A DNA stretch of 64,000 nt from the NCBI GenBank assembly GCA_016177705.1, contig JACOUT010000003.1:620001-684000 (forward strand). The letters are read 5' to 3'. This document shows, in pieces, positions 11,552 through 19,428 of the stretch; the first letter of the stretch is position 1, and each line of letters opens with the position of its first letter. Under the pieces are notes generated by a model. It saw nothing but the letters and a program-made list of their open reading frames with translations. It did no database searches and was not told the origin of the DNA. Position numbers and translations under genes: made by a program. This DNA comes from Deltaproteobacteria bacterium (lineage in GTDB: Bacteria > Myxococcota > UBA727 > VGSZ01).

Positions 11552-11938
11552 TCACGCTCGCTCGATGACGCGGCGGCCGAAGGGGAACAGCGCGAGCACC
11601 GCGAGCTTGAGGTGCTGGAGTGCGAACGGGATGCCGATCACGGTCACCGCCAGGCCGAGCGCAAGGCCCAGGTGGGTGATGCATGTCCACACACCGGCCA
11701 CCAGGAACCACAGGATGTTCATCACCAGGCCGAGCGCGCCGCCGCCGGCGGTGGTCGGGTCCTCCACCACGTCCTTGCCGAACGGGAACAGCGCCAGGCC
11801 GGCCAGCTTGAAGCACTGCACGCCGAAAGGGATGCCCACGACGGTCAGGCAGAGCACCAGGCCGCCGAGCAGGTACTCGAGGGCGGTGACGAGCCCGCCG
11901 CCCAAAACGGCCCACAAGAGGTTCAAGAGCGTGCGCAT
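11552..11938 (-). CDS. yccF: YccF domain membrane protein
   Basis: A 128-residue inner-membrane protein made of two similar halves, each with a hydrophobic helix and a (T/V)VIGIPFxxQ-K-AxLALFPFG motif, the diagnostic pattern of the YccF family. Function in other bacteria is unknown. It is divergent from the penicillin-acylase-like gene, and the 90-bp gap holds a promoter for each. Its own is TTGACG-16-TACGCT, 7 bases before ATG 11938, which implies a leaderless message. Confidence 0.9.
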   Translation of the reverse strand: MRTLLNLLWAVLGGGLVTALEYLLGGLVLCLTVVGIPFGVQCFKLAGLALFPFGKDVVEDPTTAGGGALGLVMNILWFLVAGVWTCITHLGLALGLAVTVIGIPFALQHLKLAVLALFPFGRRVIERA

Positions 11939-11945
11939 GGGCGAA

Positions 11946-11973
11946 AGCGTAGGCAGCCGGCGCTGCACGTCAA
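11946..11973 (-). promoter_or_regulatory. Near-consensus leaderless promoter of yccF
   Basis: On the minus strand TTGACG (11973-11968), a 16-bp spacer and TACGCT (11951-11946) precede ATG 11938 by 7 bases. The -35 matches TTGACA in five of six positions. The spacing leaves no room for a 5' leader. Confidence 0.65.
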
Positions 11974-11993
11974 CGTGATCCGGCCGACGCCGA

Positions 11994-12021
11994 TTGCCGC
12001 CGACGACGGGCGCGCTATCAC
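11994..12021 (+). promoter_or_regulatory. Leaderless-type promoter of the penicillin-acylase-like gene
   Basis: TTGCCG (11994-11999), a 16-bp spacer and TATCAC (12016-12021) lie 7 bases before ATG 12029. It points away from the yccF promoter in the same short gap. Confidence 0.55.
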
Positions 12022-12028
12022 CCGCGCC

Positions 12029-14572
12029 ATGCGCATCGCCACAGTGCTCGCCCTGCTCCTCGCCGGCTCCGCTTGCCACCCGCTCGCTTGCTGGCACCCG
12101 GCCGATCTGCCGAAGGACCCGCCGCTCGTCTTGCAGTCCCAGGCCGACTGGCCGAAGGAGAAGGTCGAGGTGCGCCTCGACCAGTTCGGTGTCCCCCACC
12201 TGTACGGGAACAGCGAGGCCGACCTCGCCTACGGCCTCGGCGTCATGCACGCGCGCGACCGCATGTTCCAGATGATGCTGTTGATCCATGCGGGCGAGGG
12301 TCGGCTCACCGAGATCCTCGGCGCTGACTTCCTGGCCATCGACCGCGACAACCGTACCATCCTGATGCACGCCATCGACGACGAGGTGGCGGCGGCTTCG
12401 CCGCGCGACCGTGAGATCGTCGAGGCCTACTGCGCCGGCGTGAACCAGGGCGCCACCATGGTGGGCAAGAGCGCCGAGATGGCCATCCTCGGCCTCGAGT
12501 GGGAGCCGATCACGCCGCGGGACGTCTTGGCGGTGACGCGCTTCCAGCAGTGGGACCAGAGCGTCGGCTTTTGGGAGGAGATGGCGCGCTGGCGACTCGT
12601 CAAGGCGCTCGGCGCATCCGCGCCCGTGGTCGCCGAGCTGATGAAGGACACGCCGTCGGGCGGCGTGCCCATCGTCGCCACCGACGAGCACGACGGCGCA
12701 GCCTTCACGCCGCCGCTGCCCGACACGTCGTTCCACGTGCCGCACGACGCGCAGACACCCGCGCCCGTCGTCGCCGTCACGCGCGCCACCGGGCTGCGCG
12801 CGCAGCTCGCGCACGAGCTGAAGGCGTGGTTCCCACGCCGCGCGCAGGGCGCCTCCAACTCGTGGTCGGTGTCGGGCGCGCGCACCGCGTCGGGCGCCCC
12901 CGTCCTGGCCAACGACCCGCACCTGCGCCACGGCGCTCCCGGCATCTTCTACATGGTGCACCTGGAGGGCCCCGACTTCTCCGTCGTTGGCGGCTCATTC
13001 ATCGGTATCCCCGGCGTGCTGATCGGCCACGGCCGCCACGTCGCTTGGGGTATCACCAACGCGTTTGCCGACACCGTCGACGTGGTGGCGCTGCGCACGC
13101 CCGAGGGCACCGACGGCGTCTACACTGTCGACGGTACCAGCCACGCCTTCGGCGAGCGCCTCGAGACCTTCAAGCTCGGCAAGGGCAAGGACGCCGAGGT
13201 GGTGACGCGCACCATCCAGACCAGCATCTTCGGGCCGGTGCTGCTGCCCGACTGGGGCAGCGACGACGAGACGCCGCCGCCGCTCACCGGCGAGAAGCTG
13301 GCGGTGCAGTGGACGGCGGCGCAGATGCCCGAGCAGCTCGGCGAGTTGATCTCGGCCTTCTGGAACCTGGCCGAGTCGGAGAACATCGACGACGCCACCG
13401 CGGCGGTGCAGCAATTCGCGGCGCCGGCCATGAACGTCAACATGGCGTTCACCGACGGCACCATCGCGTACCGCTTGAGCGGCGTCATCCCGGTGCGAGA
13501 CGGCCAGCGCGTCGACTTCCCGCGCGACGGCGGTCGGCGCTCGTCCTTGTGGGCCGGCCGCATGGACAACGCGCAGAAGCCGCAGGAGACGAACCCGGCG
13601 AAGGGCTACATCAACGCCACCAACCAACGCATCGTCGAAAACGGCGTCGCCAGCCAGCAGTTCGTCGGCTTCGAGGGCGCCACGCCGTGGCGTGCCATGC
13701 AGGTGGACGCGCGGCTGCGCGCCATGTTCGAGGCGGGCAAGCCCACCACCGACGAGATCCTGTCGATCCAGCAGGACCCCACCTTCCTCGAGGTGGCGAC
13801 GCTCGCGCCCATCCTGGCCGCTCACTGCGGCACGCGGCCGGTGCCGGGCCATGACGAGACGCGCGTCCAGGACTTCTGCGACGCGGTGGGCGAGTTCGAC
13901 GGCGTCTATGCGGTCGACGCCATCGCGGCGCCCTACGCGCGCCTGCGCCACGAGCTGTTCCTGGCGGTACTCGGCGCGCACGTCGATGCGCTCGATGCCT
14001 CCCTGGCGAGCGACCTGTCGGGTGAGAGCTTCGTGCAGATGGCGCTGTTCCAGCTCATCCAGGACGAGCATGACAGCGGCGCCACCGCGCTGTTCGACGA
14101 TCCGAGCACCGAGTCGCACGACGGCCTCGACGTCTTCGTCACACGCGCGCTCAAGCCCGCGCTCGACGCCGTGGTGGCCGACTTCGGCGGCGGCAAGGCC
14201 GACTGGCGCTGGGGCCGGGGCCACACCATGTCGCTGCGCGGCCCGCTGTCGTCGGCGCCCGTGATCGGCTTCCTGTTCGAGACCGCGGCGCGCGAGGAGG
14301 CAGGGCAGAGCAACACGCCGCGCGCCGAGCGCGGTGATCCTGCGAAACACTTCCGCGTCACCAACGGCGCGGGACTGCGCCTGATCGCGGAGATGACCGA
14401 TCCGCCGACAGTGCGCATGGTCAACGACTCGGGGCAGAGCGGGCACTTCGGCCACCGGCACCTCGAGGATCAGTATCCGTTGTGGTCGAAGGGCGAGCCG
14501 CGGGTGCTCATGCTCTCCAAGGAGCAGGTGGCGGCTGAGCTCGACGGCGCGATGGACATCGTGCCGAAGTGA
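12029..14572 (+). CDS. Penicillin acylase family Ntn-hydrolase, exported
   Basis: An 847-residue member of the penicillin/acyl-homoserine-lactone acylase family (Ntn-hydrolase fold), which are autoprocessed amidases. A signal peptide ends near residue 16 with GSAC, a possible though imperfect lipobox. The alpha-chain region GVPHLYG and LGVMHARDRMFQM is typical. The beta chain should begin at Ser276 in GASNSW, the autocatalytic cleavage site and nucleophile, followed by PVLANDPHL and a GHGRHVAWGITN segment. The substrate cannot be predicted; quorum-signal, antibiotic or lipid amides are all possible. ATG 12029 is set by the TATCAC -10 and the signal peptide. Confidence 0.92.
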   Translation: MRIATVLALLLAGSACHPLACWHPADLPKDPPLVLQSQADWPKEKVEVRLDQFGVPHLYGNSEADLAYGLGVMHARDRMFQMMLLIHAGEGRLTEILGADFLAIDRDNRTILMHAIDDEVAAASPRDREIVEAYCAGVNQGATMVGKSAEMAILGLEWEPITPRDVLAVTRFQQWDQSVGFWEEMARWRLVKALGASAPVVAELMKDTPSGGVPIVATDEHDGAAFTPPLPDTSFHVPHDAQTPAPVVAVTRATGLRAQLAHELKAWFPRRAQGASNSWSVSGARTASGAPVLANDPHLRHGAPGIFYMVHLEGPDFSVVGGSFIGIPGVLIGHGRHVAWGITNAFADTVDVVALRTPEGTDGVYTVDGTSHAFGERLETFKLGKGKDAEVVTRTIQTSIFGPVLLPDWGSDDETPPPLTGEKLAVQWTAAQMPEQLGELISAFWNLAESENIDDATAAVQQFAAPAMNVNMAFTDGTIAYRLSGVIPVRDGQRVDFPRDGGRRSSLWAGRMDNAQKPQETNPAKGYINATNQRIVENGVASQQFVGFEGATPWRAMQVDARLRAMFEAGKPTTDEILSIQQDPTFLEVATLAPILAAHCGTRPVPGHDETRVQDFCDAVGEFDGVYAVDAIAAPYARLRHELFLAVLGAHVDALDASLASDLSGESFVQMALFQLIQDEHDSGATALFDDPSTESHDGLDVFVTRALKPALDAVVADFGGGKADWRWGRGHTMSLRGPLSSAPVIGFLFETAAREEAGQSNTPRAERGDPAKHFRVTNGAGLRLIAEMTDPPTVRMVNDSGQSGHFGHRHLEDQYPLWSKGEPRVLMLSKEQVAAELDGAMDIVPK

Positions 14573-14592
14573 CGCGCCCAGGCGCGAGTCGC

Positions 14593-14598
14593 TAGGCT
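14593..14598 (+). promoter_or_regulatory. Leaderless-type -10 element (TAGGCT)
   Basis: TAGGCT ends 6 bases before ATG 14605. No good -35 is seen. Confidence 0.45.
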
Positions 14599-14604
14599 TG
14601 CGCG

Positions 14605-14970
14605 ATGGACGGCACGCCCGCTCAGATCGCCGCGCGCCTGCTCGTGAGCGAGCCACCCGTCTCGCGCAACAAGCACTTCGCGGCCTTCCAGGAGCCGCAC
14701 ACCAAGCGCGGCTACGCCCTCTACCGCCGCCTGCGCGCGCTGGTCGCCGAGCTCGAGGACGCCGAGCGCGCTAACGTCGCGGTCGCCGTCGAGCGCCGCA
14801 CGCGCGCCGGCCGCGAGATCGTGCGTTTGGTGTGGGACCACGCGAGCGTGCGCCGCGCCGCCTGGCTCGAGCTGCCCGCGTGGCAGGCGCTGCTCACGCA
14901 CCCCACCGCCGCGCGCGTGCTCGGCGCCGCTGCCGTCGGTGACGGCGCGGCCGAGAAGAAGAGCGCGTGA
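14605..14970 (+). CDS. Hypothetical protein, 121 residues
   Basis: Not recognised. It is a mostly helical, Arg/Ala-rich soluble protein without signal peptide or membrane segment. Residues about 15-40 include the basic stretch SRNKHFAAFQEPHTKRGYALYRRL; the middle alternates helix and short strands. Its stop overlaps the start of the GIDE-like gene (GTGATG), so the two are translationally coupled. Codon use is like its neighbours. Confidence 0.65.
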   Translation: MDGTPAQIAARLLVSEPPVSRNKHFAAFQEPHTKRGYALYRRLRALVAELEDAERANVAVAVERRTRAGREIVRLVWDHASVRRAAWLELPAWQALLTHPTAARVLGAAAVGDGAAEKKSA

Positions 14971-15662
14971 TGCACCTGCTGGTCGCCGCCCTGGTGCTCG
15001 GCTGCGTGCTGCTCGGCGGCGCGCTCTTGCTCGGCGCGCTCGCCGACCTGCGCCACGCGCTCGTGCTCTGGCGCGCGCGCCGCACCGCGGCAGGTTCGCT
15101 CGGCCAGACCGACGCCGGCGTGGTCGACGTGCGCGGCCGCGTGCACCTCGAGACGCCGATCACCGCGCCGCTCTCGGGCAAGAGCTGCGCGCAGTGGCAG
15201 CTCGTGGTCTCGCGCGCGCCGGCCAAGGCGGGCCAGACCAAGGACGGCCTCGCCGACCTGGTGGTGCTGCACGACGCGCGCCCCTTCTGGGTCGACGACG
15301 GCACCGGCCGCGTGCGCGTCAGCGTGCAGGGCAAGGCCATCCCGCTCTCCGAGGTCAAGGCGCACAGCCAGCCGCTCGTCAAGCTGACTACGACGCTCGA
15401 CGCGCTCTTGAGCGCGCGCCTGCACGTGCCGGCGGCCGCCTGGTGTCACCAGCGCGACGTCACCGTGGTCGAGAGCGCGCTCTTTGCCGGCGACGAGGTC
15501 TCGTTGATCGCCAAGCGTGAGCGCGGCCCGCGCCTGGTCATCGAGCCGGTGCACGTCACGCGCGGGCGGCCGCGCGTGGTGGCGCTGCGCACGGCGCTGC
15601 GCGCCACCGTGGTCGCGGGCTTCGCGGTGGTGTTCTTCGCCGTCGCGCAGTGGCTGCGCTGA
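14967..15662 (+). CDS. GIDE/MULAN-like membrane protein
   Basis: A 231-residue protein with an N-terminal helix (about 4-28), a cytoplasmic middle domain and a C-terminal helix (about 208-228). The middle has the signature of the GIDE domain (the substrate-facing domain of mitochondrial MULAN ligases, found alone in many bacteria): a VDVRGRV strand, a PLSGKSCAQWQLVV core, then FWVDDGTGRVRVSVQGKA. Bacterial versions lack the RING finger, as here, so ubiquitin-ligase activity is not implied. GTG 14967 overlaps the previous stop; ATG 14970 is equally possible. Confidence 0.8.
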   Translation: MMHLLVAALVLGCVLLGGALLLGALADLRHALVLWRARRTAAGSLGQTDAGVVDVRGRVHLETPITAPLSGKSCAQWQLVVSRAPAKAGQTKDGLADLVVLHDARPFWVDDGTGRVRVSVQGKAIPLSEVKAHSQPLVKLTTTLDALLSARLHVPAAAWCHQRDVTVVESALFAGDEVSLIAKRERGPRLVIEPVHVTRGRPRVVALRTALRATVVAGFAVVFFAVAQWLR

Positions 15663-15680
15663 GCAGCTCGGGACCGGCGT

Positions 15681-16292
15681 CTAGCCCCGCCCGGCCGCCA
15701 CCAAGACCGCCGCCGTCAGCTTGGCCGAGGGCCCCACCTGGATCGGCTTGTCCTTGGGCTTGGGCAGCTTGGTCGGCTTGCGCCCCGGCTTGCCGGGCTC
15801 CTTCTTCGGCCCCGGGTCTTTCCTGCGCATGCGCGGCGGCGGCGGGCCGTCGGTCGGGCGCACACCCTCCTCGGCGAGCGCGCGCAGCTTGCCGTCGACG
15901 AGCGACAGGAACGCCTCGAGATCGCTGCGGGTGGCGAGCTGCGCCTCGATCCAGCGCAGCGGGCCCTTCTTCGGCGTCATCTCGTAGAGCGCGCGCGCGC
16001 GTTGCGACAGGAGCTGATCGCGGTCGAGGTAGGCGCCCACCTTGTCGCCGACGCCGACCAGCCCCATCAGCGGGTTCTGCGCCAGGTAGATGCCGCAGAC
16101 CGTCACCTCGCCGATGCAGAAGCGCGGCGCCCAACCCGACGAGGGGCCGTACCAGTACATCTCGGGGTAGAGGTTCCTCTTCTTCAGCTCCTCGAGGCAT
16201 TCCTGGTAACGTGGGAACCTCGAGCCGAGGATCTTCTTGAGCGACTCGTCGTCGGGGATGAAGTCCTTGTCTTTGAGCGGGCTCTTCGCCAT
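15681..16292 (-). CDS. DUF3788-like protein with a basic C-terminal tail
   Basis: A 203-residue protein. Residues about 38-140 resemble DUF3788/YdhG-type small-molecule-binding folds: a YWYGPSSGWAPRF strand, a short GEVTVCGIYL hairpin and a later helix. From about 150 the chain becomes a Lys/Pro/Arg-rich tail (repeated KP and PKP) that could bind nucleic acid or lie in a disordered state. ATG 16292 has GAGG upstream; the longer frame enters noncoding sequence shared with the divergent lipoprotein. Function unknown. Confidence 0.65.
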   Translation of the reverse strand: MAKSPLKDKDFIPDDESLKKILGSRFPRYQECLEELKKRNLYPEMYWYGPSSGWAPRFCIGEVTVCGIYLAQNPLMGLVGVGDKVGAYLDRDQLLSQRARALYEMTPKKGPLRWIEAQLATRSDLEAFLSLVDGKLRALAEEGVRPTDGPPPPRMRRKDPGPKKEPGKPGRKPTKLPKPKDKPIQVGPSAKLTAAVLVAAGRG

Positions 16293-16356
16293 GCGCGCCT
16301 CGATGGAAACCGGTGGGAGCGGTCGCTGCCAACGTGCAACTTGGCACAGGGCGCGT

Positions 16357-16785
16357 GTGCCTGGCCAGCTTTGCTCGCTGCTTGGCCCGTCGCTGTTTGC
16401 GCTCGGCCTGTCGTCCTGCCAGCCGGTCGCGCCCGCGCCCACGCTGCGCGCCGCCTCCGCGCCCGCCGCCGAGGCCGTGGTGCGCACGCTGCTCGATGCG
16501 GCCACGGCCAAGACCGCGCCCGAGGGGTTGTGCGACACCAGTGAGGCGGGGCAGGGGCGCGCGGTGACCGCGATCGGCGTCATCGACGGCTACAGCGTGG
16601 ACCACGTGGAGCCCGCCTGGGTGGGCGCCGAGCCCTACTTCCGCGTCGACGTCACGCTGCGTCGCGCCGATGGTGAGGAGCGGCGCTCGGTGGCGGTGCG
16701 CGCGCGCGAGGGCTGCGTCGAGCGCCTTTGGGGCGCGCCCTTGCCGGCGGCCATGCGGCCCGAGCCCGACGAAGTCTCGCTGTGA
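16357..16785 (+). CDS. Putative small lipoprotein
   Basis: About 142 residues. A hydrophobic signal ends in LGLSSC, a good lipobox, followed by a Pro/Ala linker and a compact alpha/beta domain (GVIDGYSVDHVEPAWVG..., then YFRVDVTLRR). GTG 16357 is preferred to ATG 16303 because the 54 bases between them lose the strong third-position GC bias and a start at 16303 would leave 10 bp to the divergent gene. The drawback is a signal peptide without a positive charge at its start. Function unknown. Confidence 0.6.
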   Translation: MPGQLCSLLGPSLFALGLSSCQPVAPAPTLRAASAPAAEAVVRTLLDAATAKTAPEGLCDTSEAGQGRAVTAIGVIDGYSVDHVEPAWVGAEPYFRVDVTLRRADGEERRSVAVRAREGCVERLWGAPLPAAMRPEPDEVSL

Positions 16786-16792
16786 CGCGCCC

Positions 16793-18187
16793 TTAGCCGC
16801 GGAACTGTTTGAGATCGAAGCGGTGCTGCTCGAGCCACCGGTAGACCTGCGTGCGCGAGCGCCCGGTGGCGCGTGCCACGTCGCTCACCTTGCCGTGGTG
16901 GGCGGCGAGCAGGCGCTCGAGCTCCTCCTTGGTCGGCGCCGGCTCCTCGCGCTTGGGCGACGCCAGGCGCGGCGGCGGCGTCGCGGTGCGCGGCGTGCCG
17001 GTGCGCGGCAGCTCCGTCGTCGAGCCTGGCGCGGCCGCGCCGGACGGACGCGGCCCGAGCACGCGGCCCTCGAGCAGGTCGACGTCGAGGAGCTTCCTCC
17101 CCTGCGCCTTGACCTCGAGCTCGGTCGCGATCTTCATCAGCTCGCGCACGTTGAACGGCCAGTCGTGCAGCAACAGCGCGTTCACCAGCGCCGCCGACAA
17201 GGTCACGCCGTCGGGGAGCGCGCGCGTCAGCAACAGCAGCACGTCCTCCTTGCGCGCGCGTAGCGGTGGCAGCGAGATGGTGATCTCGGCCAGGCGCGCG
17301 AACACGTCGCCGCGGAAGGCACCCTGCTCCACCTCCTTGGCGATGTGACGGTTGGTGGCCGCGACCACGCGCACGTCGACGGGGACGCCGACGGTGGCGC
17401 CGACCGCGAACACCTGCCCCTCGTCGAGCACGCGCAACAGCTTCGGCTGCAACGTGAGCGGCAGCTCGCCCACCTCGTCCAGGAACAGCGTGCCGCCGTC
17501 GGCCTGGCGGAAGTAGCCGGCGTGGTCCTTCTGCGCGCCGGTGAACGAGCCAGCCTTGTGACCGAACAACTGGCTCTCGGCCAGGTTCTCGGGGATGGCC
17601 GCGCAATTGACGGCAACAAAGGGCCCGCGCCGCCCGCTCTCCTCGTGCAACGCGCGCGCCGCCACCTCTTTGCCCGAGCCGGTCTCGCCGAGCAGCATCA
17701 CGCTCGCCTTGGTGGGCCCGACCACGCGCAGCAAGCCGCGCAATTGCACGATCGAGGGCGAGCGCCCGAGGATGCCCGACAGCTCGACGTCGCGCAGGTT
17801 GTCGGGCAGGTGGCGCGCGACCAGGAAGCTGTCGCCCATGCGCACCACGTCGCCGTCGTAGAGCGTGCACGCGCCCTCGACCAGCGTGCCGTTCACGAAG
17901 CAGCCGCGCTGGCTCAGGTTCTCGAGCCGCAGCCGGCCTTTCTCCACCACCAGCACCGCGTGTTGGCGCGAGACGCGCGCGTCGGCCTCGAGCTTGATGT
18001 CGTCGGCGCCGGAGGCCGAGCGCCCGGCCGCACACCGCGCCTCGACGGGGAAGTCCTGCAAACGCGCGTGCTCACCGCTCCACACCAGCCGCAAGGTGGC
18101 CGTGGTGGCGATGGGCCCGGCGACGGTCGCTGGCTCGGCTGTCGGATCGTCTTCGAGCACGGTGCTCCCGCAAAACGTCCGGGACAC
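16793..18187 (-). CDS. Sigma54 enhancer-binding protein with N-terminal FHA domain
   Basis: A 464-residue transcription activator. Residues about 45-125 form an FHA domain (AAGRS, SRQHAVL, N-LS-RG-FVNG) that binds phosphothreonine, so a Ser/Thr kinase is the likely upstream signal rather than a histidine kinase. The AAA+ domain has Walker A GETGSGKE, the sigma54-contact loop GSFTGA (213-218) and Walker [12 protein letters not shown], so it should activate sigma54 RNA polymerase. The C-terminus carries a Fis-type helix-turn-helix ([21 protein letters not shown]). GTG 18187 is the start. A pair of GTCC-S-GGAC palindromes overlaps the start, and a sigma54-like promoter lies 110 bp away in front of the divergent lipoprotein, so autoregulation and control of that gene are likely. 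Confidence 0.94.
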   Translation of the reverse strand: MSRTFCGSTVLEDDPTAEPATVAGPIATTATLRLVWSGEHARLQDFPVEARCAAGRSASGADDIKLEADARVSRQHAVLVVEKGRLRLENLSQRGCFVNGTLVEGACTLYDGDVVRMGDSFLVARHLPDNLRDVELSGILGRSPSIVQLRGLLRVVGPTKASVMLLGETGSGKEVAARALHEESGRRGPFVAVNCAAIPENLAESQLFGHKAGSFTGAQKDHAGYFRQADGGTLFLDEVGELPLTLQPKLLRVLDEGQVFAVGATVGVPVDVRVVAATNRHIAKEVEQGAFRGDVFARLAEITISLPPLRARKEDVLLLLTRALPDGVTLSAALVNALLLHDWPFNVRELMKIATELEVKAQGRKLLDVDLLEGRVLGPRPSGAAAPGSTTELPRTGTPRTATPPPRLASPKREEPAPTKEELERLLAAHHGKVSDVARATGRSRTQVYRWLEQHRFDLKQFRG

Positions 18188-18207
18188 TCACGGGGAACGT
18201 CCCGGAC
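18177..18207. promoter_or_regulatory. Paired palindromes, probable binding site of the FHA enhancer-binding protein
   Basis: GTCCGGGAC (18177-18185) and GTCCCGGAC (18199-18207) are each near-palindromic (GTCC-S-GGAC) and are exact inverted copies of each other. Their centres are 22 bp apart, two helical turns. The left copy covers the GTG start of the regulator; the pair is roughly 130 bp upstream of the expected start of the divergent sigma54 transcript, a normal enhancer distance. Confidence 0.6.
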
Positions 18208-18217
18208 ACGGCCGGTG

Positions 18218-18235
18218 GTCGGCCCATCGGCCGAC
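18218..18235. promoter_or_regulatory. 7-bp inverted repeat GTCGGCC-N4-GGCCGAC
   Basis: A perfect dyad in the same intergenic region, between the paired palindromes and the sigma54 element. It could be a second operator or a small hairpin in the leader of the minus-strand regulator. Confidence 0.4.
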
Positions 18236-18278
18236 AGGTCTAGCAGAGGCGCGCCCTGGCGCGCTCGGGGATTGTCAG

Positions 18279-18291
18279 GTCCCGATGGGAC
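18279..18291. promoter_or_regulatory. Dyad GTCCC-GAT-GGGAC next to the sigma54 element
   Basis: Five-base arms with the same GTCC/GGAC core as the upstream pair but a wider centre. It ends 4 bp before the -24 motif, so occupancy here could block polymerase. Confidence 0.35.
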
Positions 18292-18295
18292 CGGT

Positions 18296-18310
18296 TGGAT
18301 CGGCGCTTGC
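18296..18310 (+). promoter_or_regulatory. Candidate sigma54 promoter of the DUF4382 lipoprotein gene
   Basis: TGGATC-N5-TTGC has the invariant GG and GC dinucleotides separated by exactly 10 bases and the full TTGC of the -12 box; the -24 box matches TGGCAC in four of six positions. Transcription would start near 18322, just before the GGAGG ribosome site and ATG 18338. The neighbouring divergent gene encodes an intact sigma54 activator. Confidence 0.55.
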
Positions 18311-18337
18311 TGTGACTGCCGGCACGGAGGTCTTCAG

Positions 18338-19315
18338 ATGCGTCACGTCCCCTCACTCTCGCTCGTCGCGGCGGCCCTCGCCGTCGCCGGCTGCGCGCCG
18401 TCGGCCGACCTCGGCGCCGGCCAGCCGGGCACCCTCAAGGCCGGCCTCTCCGTACAGGCACGGGCCCAGGCCGGCCATGGCGGCGGCGGCAACCGCGTGC
18501 TCGACATGGCGTCGATCAACGTCAGCGTCGCCGGCGTGGCGGCGCACGCGGCCGGCGGTGGCTGGGTGATGGTCAGCGACCAGCCCGCGTTGGTCGATCT
18601 GCTGCGCCTGCAAGATCACGCGGAGCAGCTCGGCTTCGCCAACCTGCCGGCGGGGCGCATCACCCAGATCCGCCTGTACGTCGCCGACGACGGCGTCTCG
18701 AACGCCGTCGACGACGGCGGCGCGACCAGCCCGCTCACGGTCCCGTCCGGCCTGCAGACCGGCGTCAAGCTCAAGGGGCCCTTCGACCTCGGCGACTGTG
18801 AGCTCGGCACCGCGGTCGCCATCGTCGACCTCGAGAAGTCGATCCTGATCCACGGGCACGGCGATCACCCCGATCTGATCTTGCGCCCCACCATCCACCG
18901 CACCGACTACGGCAGCGTGCCGGCTGACCTCTGCGATGGCGACGACGGCGCGGGCGGTGACGACGGCGCGGGCGGCGACGACGGCGCGGGCGGCGACGAC
19001 GGCGGCGGTGACGACGGCGGCGGCACTGGCGAGTGCCCGCCCGGCACCGAAGGCTGCACGCCGACGACCGGCGGTGACGCTGGCGGCGACGGCACGGGCG
19101 CCGGCGATGGCACGGGCACCGGTGACGGCACGGGTACCGGCGACGGCACGGGCACCGGCACGGGCGACGGCACGGGTACCGGCACGGGCGATGGCACGGG
19201 CGACGGCACGGGTACCGGCACGGGCGATGGCACGGGCACCGGTACCGGCGGCGACGCCGGCGACGAGTGCGCGCCCATCCTGACCGAGTCGGGCTTCATC
19301 TACCCCTGCGCGTGA
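18338..19315 (+). CDS. DUF4382 lipoprotein with Gly-Asp/Gly-Thr repeat tail
   Basis: A 325-residue surface protein. The signal peptide ends in AVAGC (Cys19), a lipobox. Residues about 30-195 match DUF4382: an opening strand set ending in ASINVSVAGV, W-VMVSDQPALVDLL, then FANLPAGRITQIRLYV, which in this family is a beta-sandwich. From about 200 to 310 the chain is low-complexity Gly-Asp-Asp and Gly-Thr-Gly-Asp repeats containing a short Cys-bracketed insert (ECPPGTEGC), then a final DECAPI..YPCA motif. ATG 18338 has GGAGG upstream and a candidate sigma54 promoter at 18296-18310. A rho-independent terminator follows. Confidence 0.85.
   Translation: MRHVPSLSLVAAALAVAGCAPSADLGAGQPGTLKAGLSVQARAQAGHGGGGNRVLDMASINVSVAGVAAHAAGGGWVMVSDQPALVDLLRLQDHAEQLGFANLPAGRITQIRLYVADDGVSNAVDDGGATSPLTVPSGLQTGVKLKGPFDLGDCELGTAVAIVDLEKSILIHGHGDHPDLILRPTIHRTDYGSVPADLCDGDDGAGGDDGAGGDDGAGGDDGGGDDGGGTGECPPGTEGCTPTTGGDAGGDGTGAGDGTGTGDGTGTGDGTGTGTGDGTGTGTGDGTGDGTGTGTGDGTGTGTGGDAGDECAPILTESGFIYPCA
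18938..19026 (+). repeat. Tandem repeat encoding GDDGAG/GDDGGG units
   Basis: An imperfect 15-18-base repeat of GGC-GAC-GAC-GGC-GCG type inside the DUF4382 lipoprotein, giving a Gly/Asp linker. Confidence 0.8.
19075..19252 (+). repeat. Tandem repeat encoding GTGDGT units
   Basis: About 178 bases of degenerate 12-18-base units built from GGC-ACG-GGC-GAT codons. The reading frame is kept and synonymous changes are common at Gly codons, suggesting the protein repeat is selected. Confidence 0.85.
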
Positions 19316-19333
19316 TCGCCGCTGGGTGACGCG

Positions 19334-19370
19334 ACGGCCCGTCGGTACTGCCGGCGGGCCGTCTCTCTTT
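19334..19370 (+). terminator. Rho-independent terminator after the DUF4382 lipoprotein
   Basis: The arms ACGGCCCG and CGGGCCGT, extended by CGG/CCG, enclose a short loop and are followed by CTCTCTTT, 19 bp after the stop codon. Confidence 0.75.
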
Positions 19371-19415
19371 GAGCACCCGCGCGGCGGTCGCACGGTGACG
19401 GCACCGCCGGCGCGT

Positions 19416-19421
19416 TACAGT
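19416..19421 (+). promoter_or_regulatory. Leaderless-type -10 element (TACAGT)
   Basis: TACAGT ends 7 bases before ATG 19429 of the CotH-lectin lipoprotein; no Shine-Dalgarno is present. Confidence 0.5.
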
Positions 19422-19428
19422 CGGCGTC

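Noticed and set aside
14967..15662. Ubiquitin ligase from the GIDE similarity
   Set aside because: There is no RING finger, and bacteria of this type have no ubiquitin system; only the GIDE-like domain is present.
16303..16356. Earlier ATG for the 16.4-kb lipoprotein
   Set aside because: The 54 bases have weak third-position GC and the start would be 10 bp from the divergent gene. It is kept only as an alternative.
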